Shown: positions 1-9,798 of the stretch, piece after piece
Position numbering within the stretch: the first letter of the stretch is position 1
How the letters are laid out: the number at the start of each line of letters is the position of its first letter
Source of the DNA: RGIG8244 sp045639325
GTDB lineage: Bacteria > Verrucomicrobiota > Lentisphaeria > Victivallales > UBA1829
DNA: 39,438 nt
Direction of reading: 5' to 3'
NCBI GenBank assembly: GCA_045639325.1
Contig: JAZUCU010000028.1
Coordinates: forward strand, 1 to 39,438
The notes under the pieces: generated by a model
Seen by the model: the letters and a program-made list of their open reading frames with translations, nothing else
Databases searched by the model: none
Told to the model about the DNA's origin: nothing
Position numbers and translations under genes: made by a program

Positions 1-1
1 C

Positions 2-3000
2 TCCATTACCATCTCCGCAAGTCAGTCAGCCGGAACCTACAAACTGGCACAGGGCGCAAGTTCCTTCACCGGCAGTATTACCATCTGCAACCCGACAACT
101 TGCTTCGGTACGTTGACGGTCAACGGAACAGGACTGACCTACGGTGGTATGACCTATTCACTGGTACAGAGCAGCGGCAATCTGCAGCTGGTTATCAGCA
201 GCGGCGGTTCTGCCAGACCGGATACCCCTCCGGTTTCTTCCGGCGGCAGCAGTGGAACGATTCTTCCGGATGATCCTCCGGTTTCTTCCGGCGGCAGTCA
301 GGTCAAAGTTTATTCCAGTGGTACTCTTGTCAAACAGGGAACCATACTTACCGGAGAAAACATTGTTACCGGCAGCAACAATTCCATGCATGTTTCCAGC
401 GGCGGAACGGCGAACAGTACGACCTTGAATACGAGCGGTTATATGTATGTTTCTCTCGGGGGGTGTGCAAATGATACTGTATTGAACAGCAAAGGTATAC
501 AACATATTTATAATGGAGCTTTGGCAAATCGTACTTCTGTGAACGCTTATGGCGGCCTGTATGTGTGGAGCGGCGGTGTCACGGAAAATGTCATTGTCAG
601 CGGCAGCCAGGGCAGTGCTGTAATCATGCAAGGTGCTACTGCGAACAGTACCACTTTGGATAATCATGGGCATATGTTTGTATATATTAGTGGTGTGGCG
701 AATGATACGGTGGTGAACAGCGGTGGTTGGGTGTACCTGTGGGATCGTAATTCTTATGGCAGATATGGAGGTGTAGCAAATAATACGTTGCTGAACGCCT
801 CTGGGTCTATGTACTCTTTCCGGGGCGGAGTAGCAAATAGTACTACTGTATGGGGAACCTTGGTTGCTGACGAAGGTTCTGCAAGCGATACTGTCATTTA
901 CAGTGGCGGTTACCTGAACATTTGCAACAGCGGTGTGGCGAATGATACAGTTGTGAACAGTGGTGGTTCTGTATACGTTCACGAGCCCGGTACAGTGAAC
1001 AACATTGATGTGAACTATGGCGGTCTCTTCTGGTGTGATTCCTCCTCGCTCCTGACAGGCAGTCATATCTATGGCGGTACAGTCAGTGCGTATGGTGCAG
1101 TCAATGCAGCTGCCGCAGATATCACATTTGATGTCAGCCAGCGGACTTCAGCGGATAGTTACATCATTAATAAATTGAGTTGTTTTGATGCTAACAGCTA
1201 CTCCATTACCATCTCCGCAAGTCAGTCAGCCGGAACCTACAAACTGGCACAGGGCGCAAGCTCTTTCAATAAGAGCATTTCCATCTGCAATCCGACCACC
1301 TGCTTCGGAACTTTGACGGTCAACGGAACTGCTTTGACGTACGGCGGTATGACTTATTCTCTGGTTCAGAGCAGTGGCAATCTGCATTTGATTATCACCA
1401 GCGGCGGTTCCGCCAGACCGGATGATCCTCCGGTTTCTTCCGGCAACAGTCAGGTTCAAGTTTATTCTTGCGGCATACTTGTCCGTCAGGGCAGAGTGCT
1501 TACCGGTGAAACGCTCATCGGTACTGGTAATAATTCCATGTTTGTCTATTCGGGCGGCACAGCGAACAGTACGACAGTCAATTCCCGCGCCGAGATGTAT
1601 ATTTCCAGCGGCGGCCTGGCAAGTACGACGACTTTGAATAGTGACGGTTCTGCATGTGTTCGCGGTGGCACGGTTAATAATATGACGATCAATGGCGGTG
1701 CAATGTTCATCTCTCTTGGCGGTGTTGCAAACAATGTTACCGTGAACAGTGCTGGTGTGTCGAAAGGTGAAGTATTTATTTCCAATGGCACAGTAAACAG
1801 TGCGACAGTTAATTCTTACGGTACAATCGCTGCGATGTCGTCCGGCGCAGTTGTGAACGATGCTGTCATTAATAACGGCGGATATGTATTCATTTACAGC
1901 GGTGCTTCTGCCAATAATGTTGTTGTGAGCAGCGGTGGGATGTTTGAACTTTGGGATCAGAACACCCAAGGCTATTATGGTGGTGTTGCGAACAATACAC
2001 TTGTGATGCGTTATGGCTCCATGTGTGCGGTAAGAAGTGGTATTGCAAACAGTACGACGGTTTGGGGGGAATTGAGTATCAGTGCCGGTATTGCCAATGA
2101 TACTGTCGTAAACAGCGGCGGCTATTTGATTATTGCCAGTGCTGGTGTCGGCAATGATACCATCGTGAACAGCGGCGGTTCCGTATATGTATACTCCACC
2201 GCTGCAGTGAATGATATTGATGTAAACTATGGCGGTCGCCTCACATTCAATTCCGGTGCAATCCTGTCAGACAGTCATATCTATGGCGGCACGGTCAGTG
2301 CGTATGGTGCAGTCAATGCAGCTGCTGCAGATATCACATTTGATGTCAGCCAGCGGCGCACAGCGGATAGTTACATCATCAACAATTTGAGCTATTTTGA
2401 TGCTAACAGCTACGCCATTACCATCTCTGCTGATCAGGCGGAAGGTACCTACAAACTGGCACAGGGTGCAAGCTCTTTCAATAAGAGCATTACCATCTGC
2501 AATCCGACCACCTGCTTCGGAACGTTGACGGTCAACGGAACGGCTTTGACATACGGTGATATGACTTACTCTCTGGTACAGAATAATGGTAATCTGACTC
2601 TTGAGATTGCTGCTGCCCAGCCCATCGGTGATCAGGTCAAAGTTTATTCCAGCGGAACGTTAGTCAAACAGGGTACGGTCCTTACTGGAGAAACAATTGT
2701 TTCCGGCAGTAACAACTCCATGTTTGTTTCCAGCGGCGGAACAGCGAACAATACGACCATCATTGCAGGCCGTTTGTACGTCTCCTCCGGTGGAACTGTG
2801 AACAGTACGACTGCCAAATCATCAAGTTTCGTGCTCGTTTCCAACGGTGGTAAGGCGAACAGTACAACCCTTAATACCAGTGGCTACATGTATATCTACG
2901 GTGGCGGCACGGCGAACAGTACGACTGGCAATTCCAGTAGTGTTTTGCGTATTTCCAGCGGTGGGGTGGCAAATGATACAACCGTTAATTCCGGAGGTTA

Positions 3001-3925
3001 CATGTACATCTACCTCGACGGTGTGGCGAATAATACCAAGGTGGAAGCGGGTGGTTCCATGTGGATTTCCAGTGGTGGCATTGTCAGTAATGCTGCAGTC
3101 CGTGGTATCACCAGAATTTACGGCTCTGCTAATGATATTACAGTATACAGCAACGGTTTTGTTGATGTGTGGGCGAACGGCAATGTTTCTTCCGCAGTCA
3201 TGAGCGGTGGTGAAATCCGAGTTTCCAATGGTGGATACCTCAGTGATGTCAACATGATCAGTGGATATGATACTTGTATCAATCTGTACTCCGGCGGTAC
3301 GATTAACAATGTTTCACTTGGCAGCGGCGGACATATTTATTTGCGCCCGAATGCATCTGCTACAGGAATCGTTGCCACATCCGGTGCGATTATCGGCTTT
3401 GATGTGGCCGCAGGTTCCGGTTATCTTCAGGGAACGGTTAACGGCAGTGCTTTTGAAGTGAAAAGTTCAAACGTTTCCAATTATTCCATCTATTCCGGCT
3501 GCCATGTTTCCGTCTGCAGCGGTGGTACAGCTGCGAATACATCGGTGCTTTCTGCCGGACGTCTTTATATTCTCAGCGGCGGTCTGCATAAGGGAACGCT
3601 GCAGCTTGATGCCGGTTGCACTGCTTCTGCTTATTCCGGAGCAACGATTGATTTCACGGTTTCCGGTAGAAGTGCTTCGGATGGCTATCTGATCAATAAT
3701 CTTGCTTTGCTCAGGGGCGCACCGACTTATACGATTACCGTTTCTGCTGATCAGGCGGAAGGTACCTACAAACTGGCACAGGGCGCAAGCTCCTTCACCG
3801 GCAGTATTACGATCTGCAACCCGACAAGTTGCTTCGGTTCATTGGTCGTCAACGGCGATGCGCTGACATACGAAGGCAAGACCTATTCTCTGGTACAGAA
3901 CAATGGCGATCTGACATTGTCCATT
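2..3925 (+). repeat. Four copies of a ~0.2-0.3 kb spacer module at ~1.2-1.3 kb intervals inside the surface-protein gene
   Basis: Bases 1-60 are identical to bases 1201-1260, exactly 1,200 bp apart. Related copies lie near 2410-2610 and 3730-3925. Copies 2 and 3 also share the preceding stretch (about 1070-1200 and 2280-2410) encoding GGTVSAYGAVNAAAADITFD. Such long near-identical direct repeats in one gene could recombine to expand or contract the protein, and can collapse in short-read assemblies. Confidence 0.85.
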
Positions 3926-4975
3926 GCAGGTACAGGAAATACGCCGGACCCGGAACAGCCTGAAGTGATTGTTCCGGAATACAAATGGAACATTGTCGGC
4001 AATTTCAAGGATGGCAGCGTAATCAAAATGGATCGTGATGGCGTATGGACCATTTCCGGTGCATCCGGCAGAACACAGATTGCCGGTGGTATTCCGCCGA
4101 CATCCTGGTATTTGATCGGAGCCGGTGACTTCGATAAGGATGGTTATGACGGCTTGCTGTGGCAGGAAGCGGCTACCGGTTATGTCTATATGCAGAACGA
4201 TTTGTCTGACTTCGACGAAATCATCAACAAGACCAATTGTCTTGGCGTGGTTGGCCCCGGTTATCAGATTCTTGCAACCGGTGACTTTACCGGTACCGGA
4301 ATTGCCGGTGCAATTCTGCAAGGCCCTGCATTCGGTGATGCCTCCATCTCTCTCAATTACGGTTTGCCGGTCTGGGGCAGAGAAGCCGATGGCACGACAT
4401 TCAGCGGTTGGATCGGTGCACTGGTGAATACCTGGCAGCCCGGCGACGCCTTGAAGGGCGATACATCCGATCTTGCTGATGTCAATGCGAATAACTATAT
4501 GTATAAAGTCATATCCGTCGGCGATTACAACGGTGACGGCGTGGATGATGTCATGCTTCAGAACATCATGCCGAAGACGGTTGATGGCGTAACCATCACC
4601 GGTTCCGGCGACGTCTTCACATTCCTGACTGGTGACATGGCTGCTGTCAAGGCTGGTGCCGATCCGACTGTGGCTTATGCCGGTTGTGCCACCGATGGCT
4701 GGGAAATTATCGGCTCCGGTGACTTTGACGGCGACGGCATTGATGATGTCTTGTTGTCTGACGGCACAGGGCTTGCCGGCTGGAAGATGGCAAACGGTCA
4801 GCGTGTAGAAAATCAGTGGTTCGGCAATCTTTCTGCCAATCAGGAAATTGCCGGTATTGCGGATCTGAATAATGACGGAACGGATGATATTCTGATTCTG
4901 GATACAGCAACCGAATTTTACAGCGGCTGGCTGATTAAGAATGGAAATATCAACGGTGCAATCATTATTGCATAA
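2..4975 (+). CDS. Giant surface protein, AIDA-type strand-loop-strand repeats plus FG-GAP repeats (5' end outside window)
   Basis: The reading frame is open from base 2, so the true start lies upstream; the internal TTG at 113 is not a credible start. About 1,300 residues consist of short beta repeats of the type SSGGTANSTTLN, the strand-loop-strand repeat of AIDA-like autotransporter passengers. These are grouped into large modules separated by a conserved spacer containing YKLAQGASSF and NPTTCFGTLTVNG. The last ~300 residues hold five FG-GAP/VCBS-type calcium-binding motifs, including GDFDKDGYDG, GDYNGDGVDD, GDFDGDGIDD and ADLNNDGTDD, and the protein ends shortly after the last one. I see no C-terminal autotransporter barrel. 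Family knowledge suggests an extracellular, possibly glycosylated beta-helical adhesin. The export route and ligand are unknown. A strong terminator follows. Confidence 0.85.
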   Translation, partial: SITISASQSAGTYKLAQGASSFTGSITICNPTTCFGTLTVNGTGLTYGGMTYSLVQSSGNLQLVISSGGSARPDTPPVSSGGSSGTILPDDPPVSSGGSQVKVYSSGTLVKQGTILTGENIVTGSNNSMHVSSGGTANSTTLNTSGYMYVSLGGCANDTVLNSKGIQHIYNGALANRTSVNAYGGLYVWSGGVTENVIVSGSQGSAVIMQGATANSTTLDNHGHMFVYISGVANDTVVNSGGWVYLWDRNSYGRYGGVANNTLLNASGSMYSFRGGVANSTTVWGTLVADEGSASDTVIYSGGYLNICNSGVANDTVVNSGGSVYVHEPGTVNNIDVNYGGLFWCDSSSLLTGSHIYGGTVSAYGAVNAAAADITFDVSQRTSADSYIINKLSCFDANSYSITISASQSAGTYKLAQGASSFNKSISICNPTTCFGTLTVNGTALTYGGMTYSLVQSSGNLHLIITSGGSARPDDPPVSSGNSQVQVYSCGILVRQGRVLTGETLIGTGNNSMFVYSGGTANSTTVNSRAEMYISSGGLASTTTLNSDGSACVRGGTVNNMTINGGAMFISLGGVANNVTVNSAGVSKGEVFISNGTVNSATVNSYGTIAAMSSGAVVNDAVINNGGYVFIYSGASANNVVVSSGGMFELWDQNTQGYYGGVANNTLVMRYGSMCAVRSGIANSTTVWGELSISAGIANDTVVNSGGYLIIASAGVGNDTIVNSGGSVYVYSTAAVNDIDVNYGGRLTFNSGAILSDSHIYGGTVSAYGAVNAAAADITFDVSQRRTADSYIINNLSYFDANSYAITISADQAEGTYKLAQGASSFNKSITICNPTTCFGTLTVNGTALTYGDMTYSLVQNNGNLTLEIAAAQPIGDQVKVYSSGTLVKQGTVLTGETIVSGSNNSMFVSSGGTANNTTIIAGRLYVSSGGTVNSTTAKSSSFVLVSNGGKANSTTLNTSGYMYIYGGGTANSTTGNSSSVLRISSGGVANDTTVNSGGYMYIYLDGVANNTKVEAGGSMWISSGGIVSNAAVRGITRIYGSANDITVYSNGFVDVWANGNVSSAVMSGGEIRVSNGGYLSDVNMISGYDTCINLYSGGTINNVSLGSGGHIYLRPNASATGIVATSGAIIGFDVAAGSGYLQGTVNGSAFEVKSSNVSNYSIYSGCHVSVCSGGTAANTSVLSAGRLYILSGGLHKGTLQLDAGCTASAYSGATIDFTVSGRSASDGYLINNLALLRGAPTYTITVSADQAEGTYKLAQGASSFTGSITICNPTSCFGSLVVNGDALTYEGKTYSLVQNNGDLTLSIAGTGNTPDPEQPEVIVPEYKWNIVGNFKDGSVIKMDRDGVWTISGASGRTQIAGGIPPTSWYLIGAGDFDKDGYDGLLWQEAATGYVYMQNDLSDFDEIINKTNCLGVVGPGYQILATGDFTGTGIAGAILQGPAFGDASISLNYGLPVWGREADGTTFSGWIGALVNTWQPGDALKGDTSDLADVNANNYMYKVISVGDYNGDGVDDVMLQNIMPKTVDGVTITGSGDVFTFLTGDMAAVKAGADPTVAYAGCATDGWEIIGSGDFDGDGIDDVLLSDGTGLAGWKMANGQRVENQWFGNLSANQEIAGIADLNNDGTDDILILDTATEFYSGWLIKNGNINGAIIIA

Positions 4976-5000
4976 GAAGTAATTCCGTAATCAGAAACAA

Positions 5001-5040
5001 AAATGCGCGTTCTGCAAAGTTTGATGCAGAACGCGCATTT
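5001..5040. terminator. Bidirectional intrinsic terminator
   Basis: A perfect 16-bp inverted repeat (5001-5016 with 5025-5040) has an 8-nt loop. The arms begin with AAA and end with TTT, and the T-run continues after the right arm. It sits between convergent genes ending at 4975 (plus) and 5066 (minus), so it can serve both. Confidence 0.9.
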
Positions 5041-5065
5041 TTTACTTTAAGCGGTTACTGATTTT

Positions 5066-6745
5066 TCAGAAACCGAAGCACTGAACTGTTGTTGTTTCGT
5101 TGTAGGGGAATTTGTTTTTCCGGTCAACAATAATCAGCTGATTCAACGTTTTTTCCAGATTGATCGGGAAGAAACCGGGCATGATACGGTTGATGGTGAA
5201 GCCTTTTTTATCGACGTCTACAATTGCCATGTTGATGCCGTAATAATCATGTTTCCGGATGTCAAATGGCATGTAGTCGGTGACGTATCCGGCATAGCCG
5301 AACATCCAGTAGTAACCATCTTTTGTCTTATGGCCGGAGGTGTGCATTGTGTACTGATAACGGGGACTCCACCATGCCACATTCAGAAGAGAGAATTCCG
5401 GTTGCAGACGGGGTGCAATCTGTACCATCGTGGTGTCGCGGTCAGGCGTAAGATTGGCGAAACGGCTGCCGTGACGGAAGTCTAACATCAATTGGACGTT
5501 ATCGCGACCGGTGATCCATCTTTTATCTTTTGTGTTGATTTCGGAGTCATAGACATAACCATCCAGCCACAATTCGTCATTCCGTTCCCGGATGCGCAGT
5601 GTGCCGATCAGGTCGCCTTCTGCACGCTTGCCTTTTAAACCTTCATAATTACAGTACATTTCCTTTGTTGCGGGCGTTGCGGGATCCATGGCGCGGACTT
5701 CCAGTTTGATTTCGCCGTTCTGAGGTTTGACGACTTTGGTGCGGGCGAGGTCGATGAGATAGAAACTCAGTTTGCCATCACTTGTTTTCAAGTCGATCGC
5801 CGCCTGTTTCTGATAGCCGCAGATCATGGAATAGGTTTTTTCAGATGCGGGCAGAGTCCATTTTGTTTCCTGATTCGCCTTGAGGTCGATAGTTTCTGTG
5901 CCGCGTTCCTCTTCCAGACTCCAGGTCAGTTTGAAACGGATGTCTTTTGCCGACTTGAAGGAGAGAATGACTTTATCGCCTTTTTCGTGGAGAAATTCTG
6001 TCACGCGTTTTACCTTGACGGGGACCGGGGCAGGGATGGGGGATAATGCCCGTTTCCCTTCCAGTTTGCCCGCCGCATTAAGGTGCTGCAGGATAGACCA
6101 TGCAATACGGTATTGGCCTTCGCCGAAAGGATGTACTCCATCGGGACGGGATAATTGATTCGGGCCCAGAGATTCCTCATACTTTTCCAATTCTTCGGCG
6201 ACAGGCACAACCAGACAATTTTTTTCTTTGCCGAGTTTATGCAATTCTCTGCCCATGAGTTCCAAACCATGTTTTGTGTACATGGGACTGAAGAAAGAGG
6301 AAATACGCTCATCGGTCAGCGTGGGAGTCAGCAGGACAACCTGGCATCCCATTTTCTGATAGAAATCCACCTGACTTGCGATGGATTTGCAATAAGTTTT
6401 TGCCAGTTTTGTGAAGTCGGGAGAGTGGGGATATTCGCGGTGAATGATATTGTTCATCCCGAGCATAATTGTGACGACGGTCGGTCTGCCGTCGATTTTT
6501 GCTTTATAGGATGATTTTACGCCCCAGACTGCACGGTTGGCGATTGTGATTTTGTTATCCGGGTGGAAATGTTTGAGGATGCGCTGTGTTGCTTCCCGGT
6601 AGGTCGAAGTGTAAGTGATGCTGTCTCCGGTAAGCAGCCAGATATCGTCATTTTTGAAAAATGAGGAACCATTTGCGTAGAGAGAGCCGGAGGCACAGAG
6701 GCATCCGATGGCGAGAGCCAGTGTTTTTTTTATGGAGAAATGCAT
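5066..6745 (-). CDS. Secreted SGNH/GDSL hydrolase with C-terminal CBM9-like domain
   Basis: 559 aa. Residues 1-24 form a signal peptide (KK, hydrophobic core, LYA cleavage region). Residues ~33-225 are an SGNH-type esterase: GDSIT with Ser42 as likely nucleophile, an Asn block GMNN (96-99), and the catalytic pair D202-x-x-H205 in PDGVHP. A linker and beta domain (~235-345) lead to a C-terminal CBM9/DOMON-like domain containing DGYVYDSEI and DNVQLMLDF. Family knowledge: such enzymes typically remove acetyl or other acyl esters from polysaccharides in the periplasm or outside the cell. The substrate cannot be read from sequence. The gene stands alone, divergent from the gene at 6935, with its own promoter (6785-6813) and an AAAGGA ribosome-binding site before the ATG. 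Confidence 0.85.
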   Translation of the reverse strand: MHFSIKKTLALAIGCLCASGSLYANGSSFFKNDDIWLLTGDSITYTSTYREATQRILKHFHPDNKITIANRAVWGVKSSYKAKIDGRPTVVTIMLGMNNIIHREYPHSPDFTKLAKTYCKSIASQVDFYQKMGCQVVLLTPTLTDERISSFFSPMYTKHGLELMGRELHKLGKEKNCLVVPVAEELEKYEESLGPNQLSRPDGVHPFGEGQYRIAWSILQHLNAAGKLEGKRALSPIPAPVPVKVKRVTEFLHEKGDKVILSFKSAKDIRFKLTWSLEEERGTETIDLKANQETKWTLPASEKTYSMICGYQKQAAIDLKTSDGKLSFYLIDLARTKVVKPQNGEIKLEVRAMDPATPATKEMYCNYEGLKGKRAEGDLIGTLRIRERNDELWLDGYVYDSEINTKDKRWITGRDNVQLMLDFRHGSRFANLTPDRDTTMVQIAPRLQPEFSLLNVAWWSPRYQYTMHTSGHKTKDGYYWMFGYAGYVTDYMPFDIRKHDYYGINMAIVDVDKKGFTINRIMPGFFPINLEKTLNQLIIVDRKNKFPYNETTTVQCFGF

Positions 6746-6784
6746 GATGCAAATCCTTTCGTATTTATTATCAACTTTTTTATA

Positions 6785-6813
6785 AATATATCTTCAGCTG
6801 TATGAGATGTCAA
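6785..6813 (-). promoter_or_regulatory. Sigma70-type promoter for the SGNH hydrolase gene
   Basis: On the minus strand TTGACA (6813-6808) is followed by a 17-bp spacer and TATATT (6790-6785). The -35 matches the consensus exactly, and the start codon is about 40 nt downstream of the -10. Confidence 0.7.
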
Positions 6814-6865
6814 GTTGAGCCGGATATTTTTCTGTGTTTTTCTTGCGTATCTTTCCGCTTGTACA

Positions 6866-6893
6866 TTGTATTTTGAGTTTATGGGGGTATAGT
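6866..6893 (+). promoter_or_regulatory. Probable promoter for the DUF4838 protein gene
   Basis: TTGTAT (6866-6871), 16-bp spacer, TATAGT (6888-6893), 41 nt before the chosen ATG. It has the right geometry and lies in the divergent intergenic region. Confidence 0.45.
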
Positions 6894-6934
6894 AATATCA
6901 TTGTTAAAAAACGGCATCAACTTTGGAGATTAAT

Positions 6935-8812
6935 ATGGAATATTTCATTCCCGGAAAACAAATCGTACTTTCAGTCGCCGACCAGACGGACAGATGTTAT
7001 CAATATGCCATTGACGAAGCCGCCCGTCTCCTCGGGAAAATCGGCTGTACTGTTACACGAAAAACGGTGTACAACGCCGGCGAATGGATTCTTGGTATCA
7101 ATACGGAAAAAGCTGTGACGCCGGAAAAGGTGGTTTATGATGGTTTCCTTCTTTCTGTTGATGCTGCGTCTGTTGTAATCTCAGCAAATCAGGCGAAAGG
7201 TGTGCTGAATGGGGTATATGAATTGGCGGAACGTCTCGGTTTTGCATTCCTTTCTCCGGGTGCAGATGGCGAATGGACTCCTGCGCAAATCAAGCCGGTG
7301 GAATGTGTGGAGTTTCTGATGAACCCCCGCTTCCCGTACCGTGGTATCTTTTTCACGACAGATGATTGTTTTACGTTGGAAGAGCACATGACTTTCATGG
7401 CAAAACTGAAATTCAATGTTTTCCGCAACGTTCGTGATGACCGGCAGGAAAATGAAGCATTTGCCCGCTTGGGGCTTCGCCGGGAAATGGGCGCGCATCT
7501 TCTGCCCAAGTTTCTTGACCGGAAATTGTTTGATGAACACCCGGAATATTTCCGCATGTTCCAGCCGGAAGATTTCGGTGGGAAACGGATGGCGGATTCC
7601 AATTTCTGTATCACCAATCCCGATACCCGTAGAATCATGGCTAAGGAATGTCAGAATTTCCTGAAATCTCTGCCGTCCGATATGACTGCTGTCCATGCCT
7701 GGGCGGATGACTTGCCAAGCAGCGGATGGTGTTTGTGTCCTTCCTGCCGCTCCTACACACCGGTTGATCAGAATATTATGAGTTTGAATCTGCTGTGTCA
7801 TGCCGCCGATGCCATTGATTCGGACATCCGTTTTTCCATTTGTGCGTATCATGATACCTTGTATCCCAGCAAACAAATTCCGGTTGATAAACGTCTGTTT
7901 CTTGTCTGGGCGCCCCGGGAACGCTGCTATTCTCATGCCATCAACGATCCATCTTGCGAACGGAACCGTATTCATTGGGATGCCTTGAAGCAATGGAATG
8001 ACGTGCTGGAAAAATCCGGAAACGATGGCAGTCATACTTTTGAATATTACTGCGATCAGCTGCTTTATTGCGGTATGTACCCGTTTATGCCGGAGATTAT
8101 TGCGGAAGACGCAAAAGCCTACAAGCAAAGCAGCATTGAATATTATATGACCCTGCAATGTTGTGCCTGGTGCATTCTCCCCGATTATTCCGAACTGTTC
8201 TTTGCCAAAGTGAACTGGGATGAAGATTTGAACCGGGAAAAATTCCTGGAGCAATTGTGTGGAACGATTGCCGGTGATGCCGAAGCCGATTTCCGGAAAT
8301 TCCTTTCAGCAAAAGCCGATGCTTTTAAGAATGGATTGCTTATGTGCGGTCATGATATGGGGATTTATCTGGATTACCGCTGGCTGCCGGAATCCATCAC
8401 CCCGTTTGCGGATCAGGCGAAAAATGCGTATCGCAAAGGCGGGGAAGATTTGGATGCCGCTGCAGAATTCCTGCAAAGCAAGGTTGCCGGAAAGGGTTCT
8501 GACTTGTTCCGCAAAATGGTGGAACAGGAATACAACCGGACGAAAATGGAAGCTGCGCAATTCCGTTCCATGTATTATCAGCAGGCTGCGATGAATTGTT
8601 TCGGCAAAGCCATGAATGAGAATGATGAACAGGCGGCAAAGACCGGTTGCGAATTCCTGAAACAGCAGATCGATGCGGTGAACGAAGCATCTTCTTATTC
8701 CCGCCTCACCGGATATCCGGAGGAATGGCATTACACCGGAACCCGTGCCCCGTGGGCAATTCAGGAAGCGGAAAAGAAGATGAAATTATATTCCGGATTT
8801 ACTGCAATCTGA
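6935..8812 (+). CDS. DUF4838-type glycoside hydrolase-like protein, no signal peptide
   Basis: 625 aa from the ATG at 6935, which has GGAG six nt upstream; the in-frame TTG at 6923 would overlap that site and is rejected. The N-terminal ~115 residues resemble the small alpha/beta domain that precedes the barrel in GH20 and GH67 enzymes; the stretch KGVLNGVYELAERLGFAFLS is typical. The rest resembles the DUF4838 barrel found beside polysaccharide-degrading genes in Bacteroidota, Planctomycetota and Lentisphaerota, with HAWADDLP and the CLCPSC cysteine cluster. I cannot assign catalytic residues or a substrate. With no signal peptide it probably acts in the cytoplasm on imported oligosaccharides, whereas the divergent SGNH hydrolase is exported. 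Confidence 0.75.
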   Translation: MEYFIPGKQIVLSVADQTDRCYQYAIDEAARLLGKIGCTVTRKTVYNAGEWILGINTEKAVTPEKVVYDGFLLSVDAASVVISANQAKGVLNGVYELAERLGFAFLSPGADGEWTPAQIKPVECVEFLMNPRFPYRGIFFTTDDCFTLEEHMTFMAKLKFNVFRNVRDDRQENEAFARLGLRREMGAHLLPKFLDRKLFDEHPEYFRMFQPEDFGGKRMADSNFCITNPDTRRIMAKECQNFLKSLPSDMTAVHAWADDLPSSGWCLCPSCRSYTPVDQNIMSLNLLCHAADAIDSDIRFSICAYHDTLYPSKQIPVDKRLFLVWAPRERCYSHAINDPSCERNRIHWDALKQWNDVLEKSGNDGSHTFEYYCDQLLYCGMYPFMPEIIAEDAKAYKQSSIEYYMTLQCCAWCILPDYSELFFAKVNWDEDLNREKFLEQLCGTIAGDAEADFRKFLSAKADAFKNGLLMCGHDMGIYLDYRWLPESITPFADQAKNAYRKGGEDLDAAAEFLQSKVAGKGSDLFRKMVEQEYNRTKMEAAQFRSMYYQQAAMNCFGKAMNENDEQAAKTGCEFLKQQIDAVNEASSYSRLTGYPEEWHYTGTRAPWAIQEAEKKMKLYSGFTAI

Positions 8813-8930
8813 GTCAGCCGGGTTATGAAGCAACTTCTTATATACTGTTGATTTCGCAATACTGTATAACCGGAAACAGGTATTTCAAGCGTCATAATGA
8901 AAAAAATAATTGAATATTTTTTAACAGGTC

Positions 8931-8958
8931 TTGTATTTATTTGAATATGTGATATAAT
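8931..8958 (+). promoter_or_regulatory. Promoter of the prepilin/GH42-like operon
   Basis: TTGTAT (8931-8936), 16-bp spacer and a perfect TATAAT (8953-8958), about 60 nt before the prepilin-like gene. It is the only good promoter in the 205-bp gap after 8812. Confidence 0.7.
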
Positions 8959-8961
8959 AAG

Positions 8962-8989
8962 TTTCGGGATATGCTGATATATCCTGAAA
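8962..8989 (+). promoter_or_regulatory. Inverted repeat at the predicted transcript start
   Basis: An 11-bp stem (8962-8972 with 8979-8989; one G-T wobble at the fourth-to-fifth position from the base) closes a 6-nt loop. It begins 4 nt after the TATAAT, so it overlaps the expected transcription start. It could be an operator that occludes RNA polymerase or a 5' stem-loop protecting the mRNA. No poly-T follows, so it is not an intrinsic terminator. Confidence 0.55.
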
Positions 8990-9017
8990 GTTCAATTATA
9001 AAATACAGGAGATGAAA

Positions 9018-9773
<756 letters not shown>

Positions 9774-9798
9774 TAATTGTATAACTGAGAGGTAAGAA

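Noticed and set aside
8818..8872. Distant inverted repeat CCGGgTTAT...ATAACCGG downstream of the DUF4838 gene
   Set aside because: Imperfect, long loop and no T-run; not convincing as a terminator for that gene.
8897..8944. Short frame MKKIIEYFLTGLVFI before the prepilin promoter
   Set aside because: 15 codons in an A/T-rich spacer, no ribosome-binding site and no known leader-peptide features.
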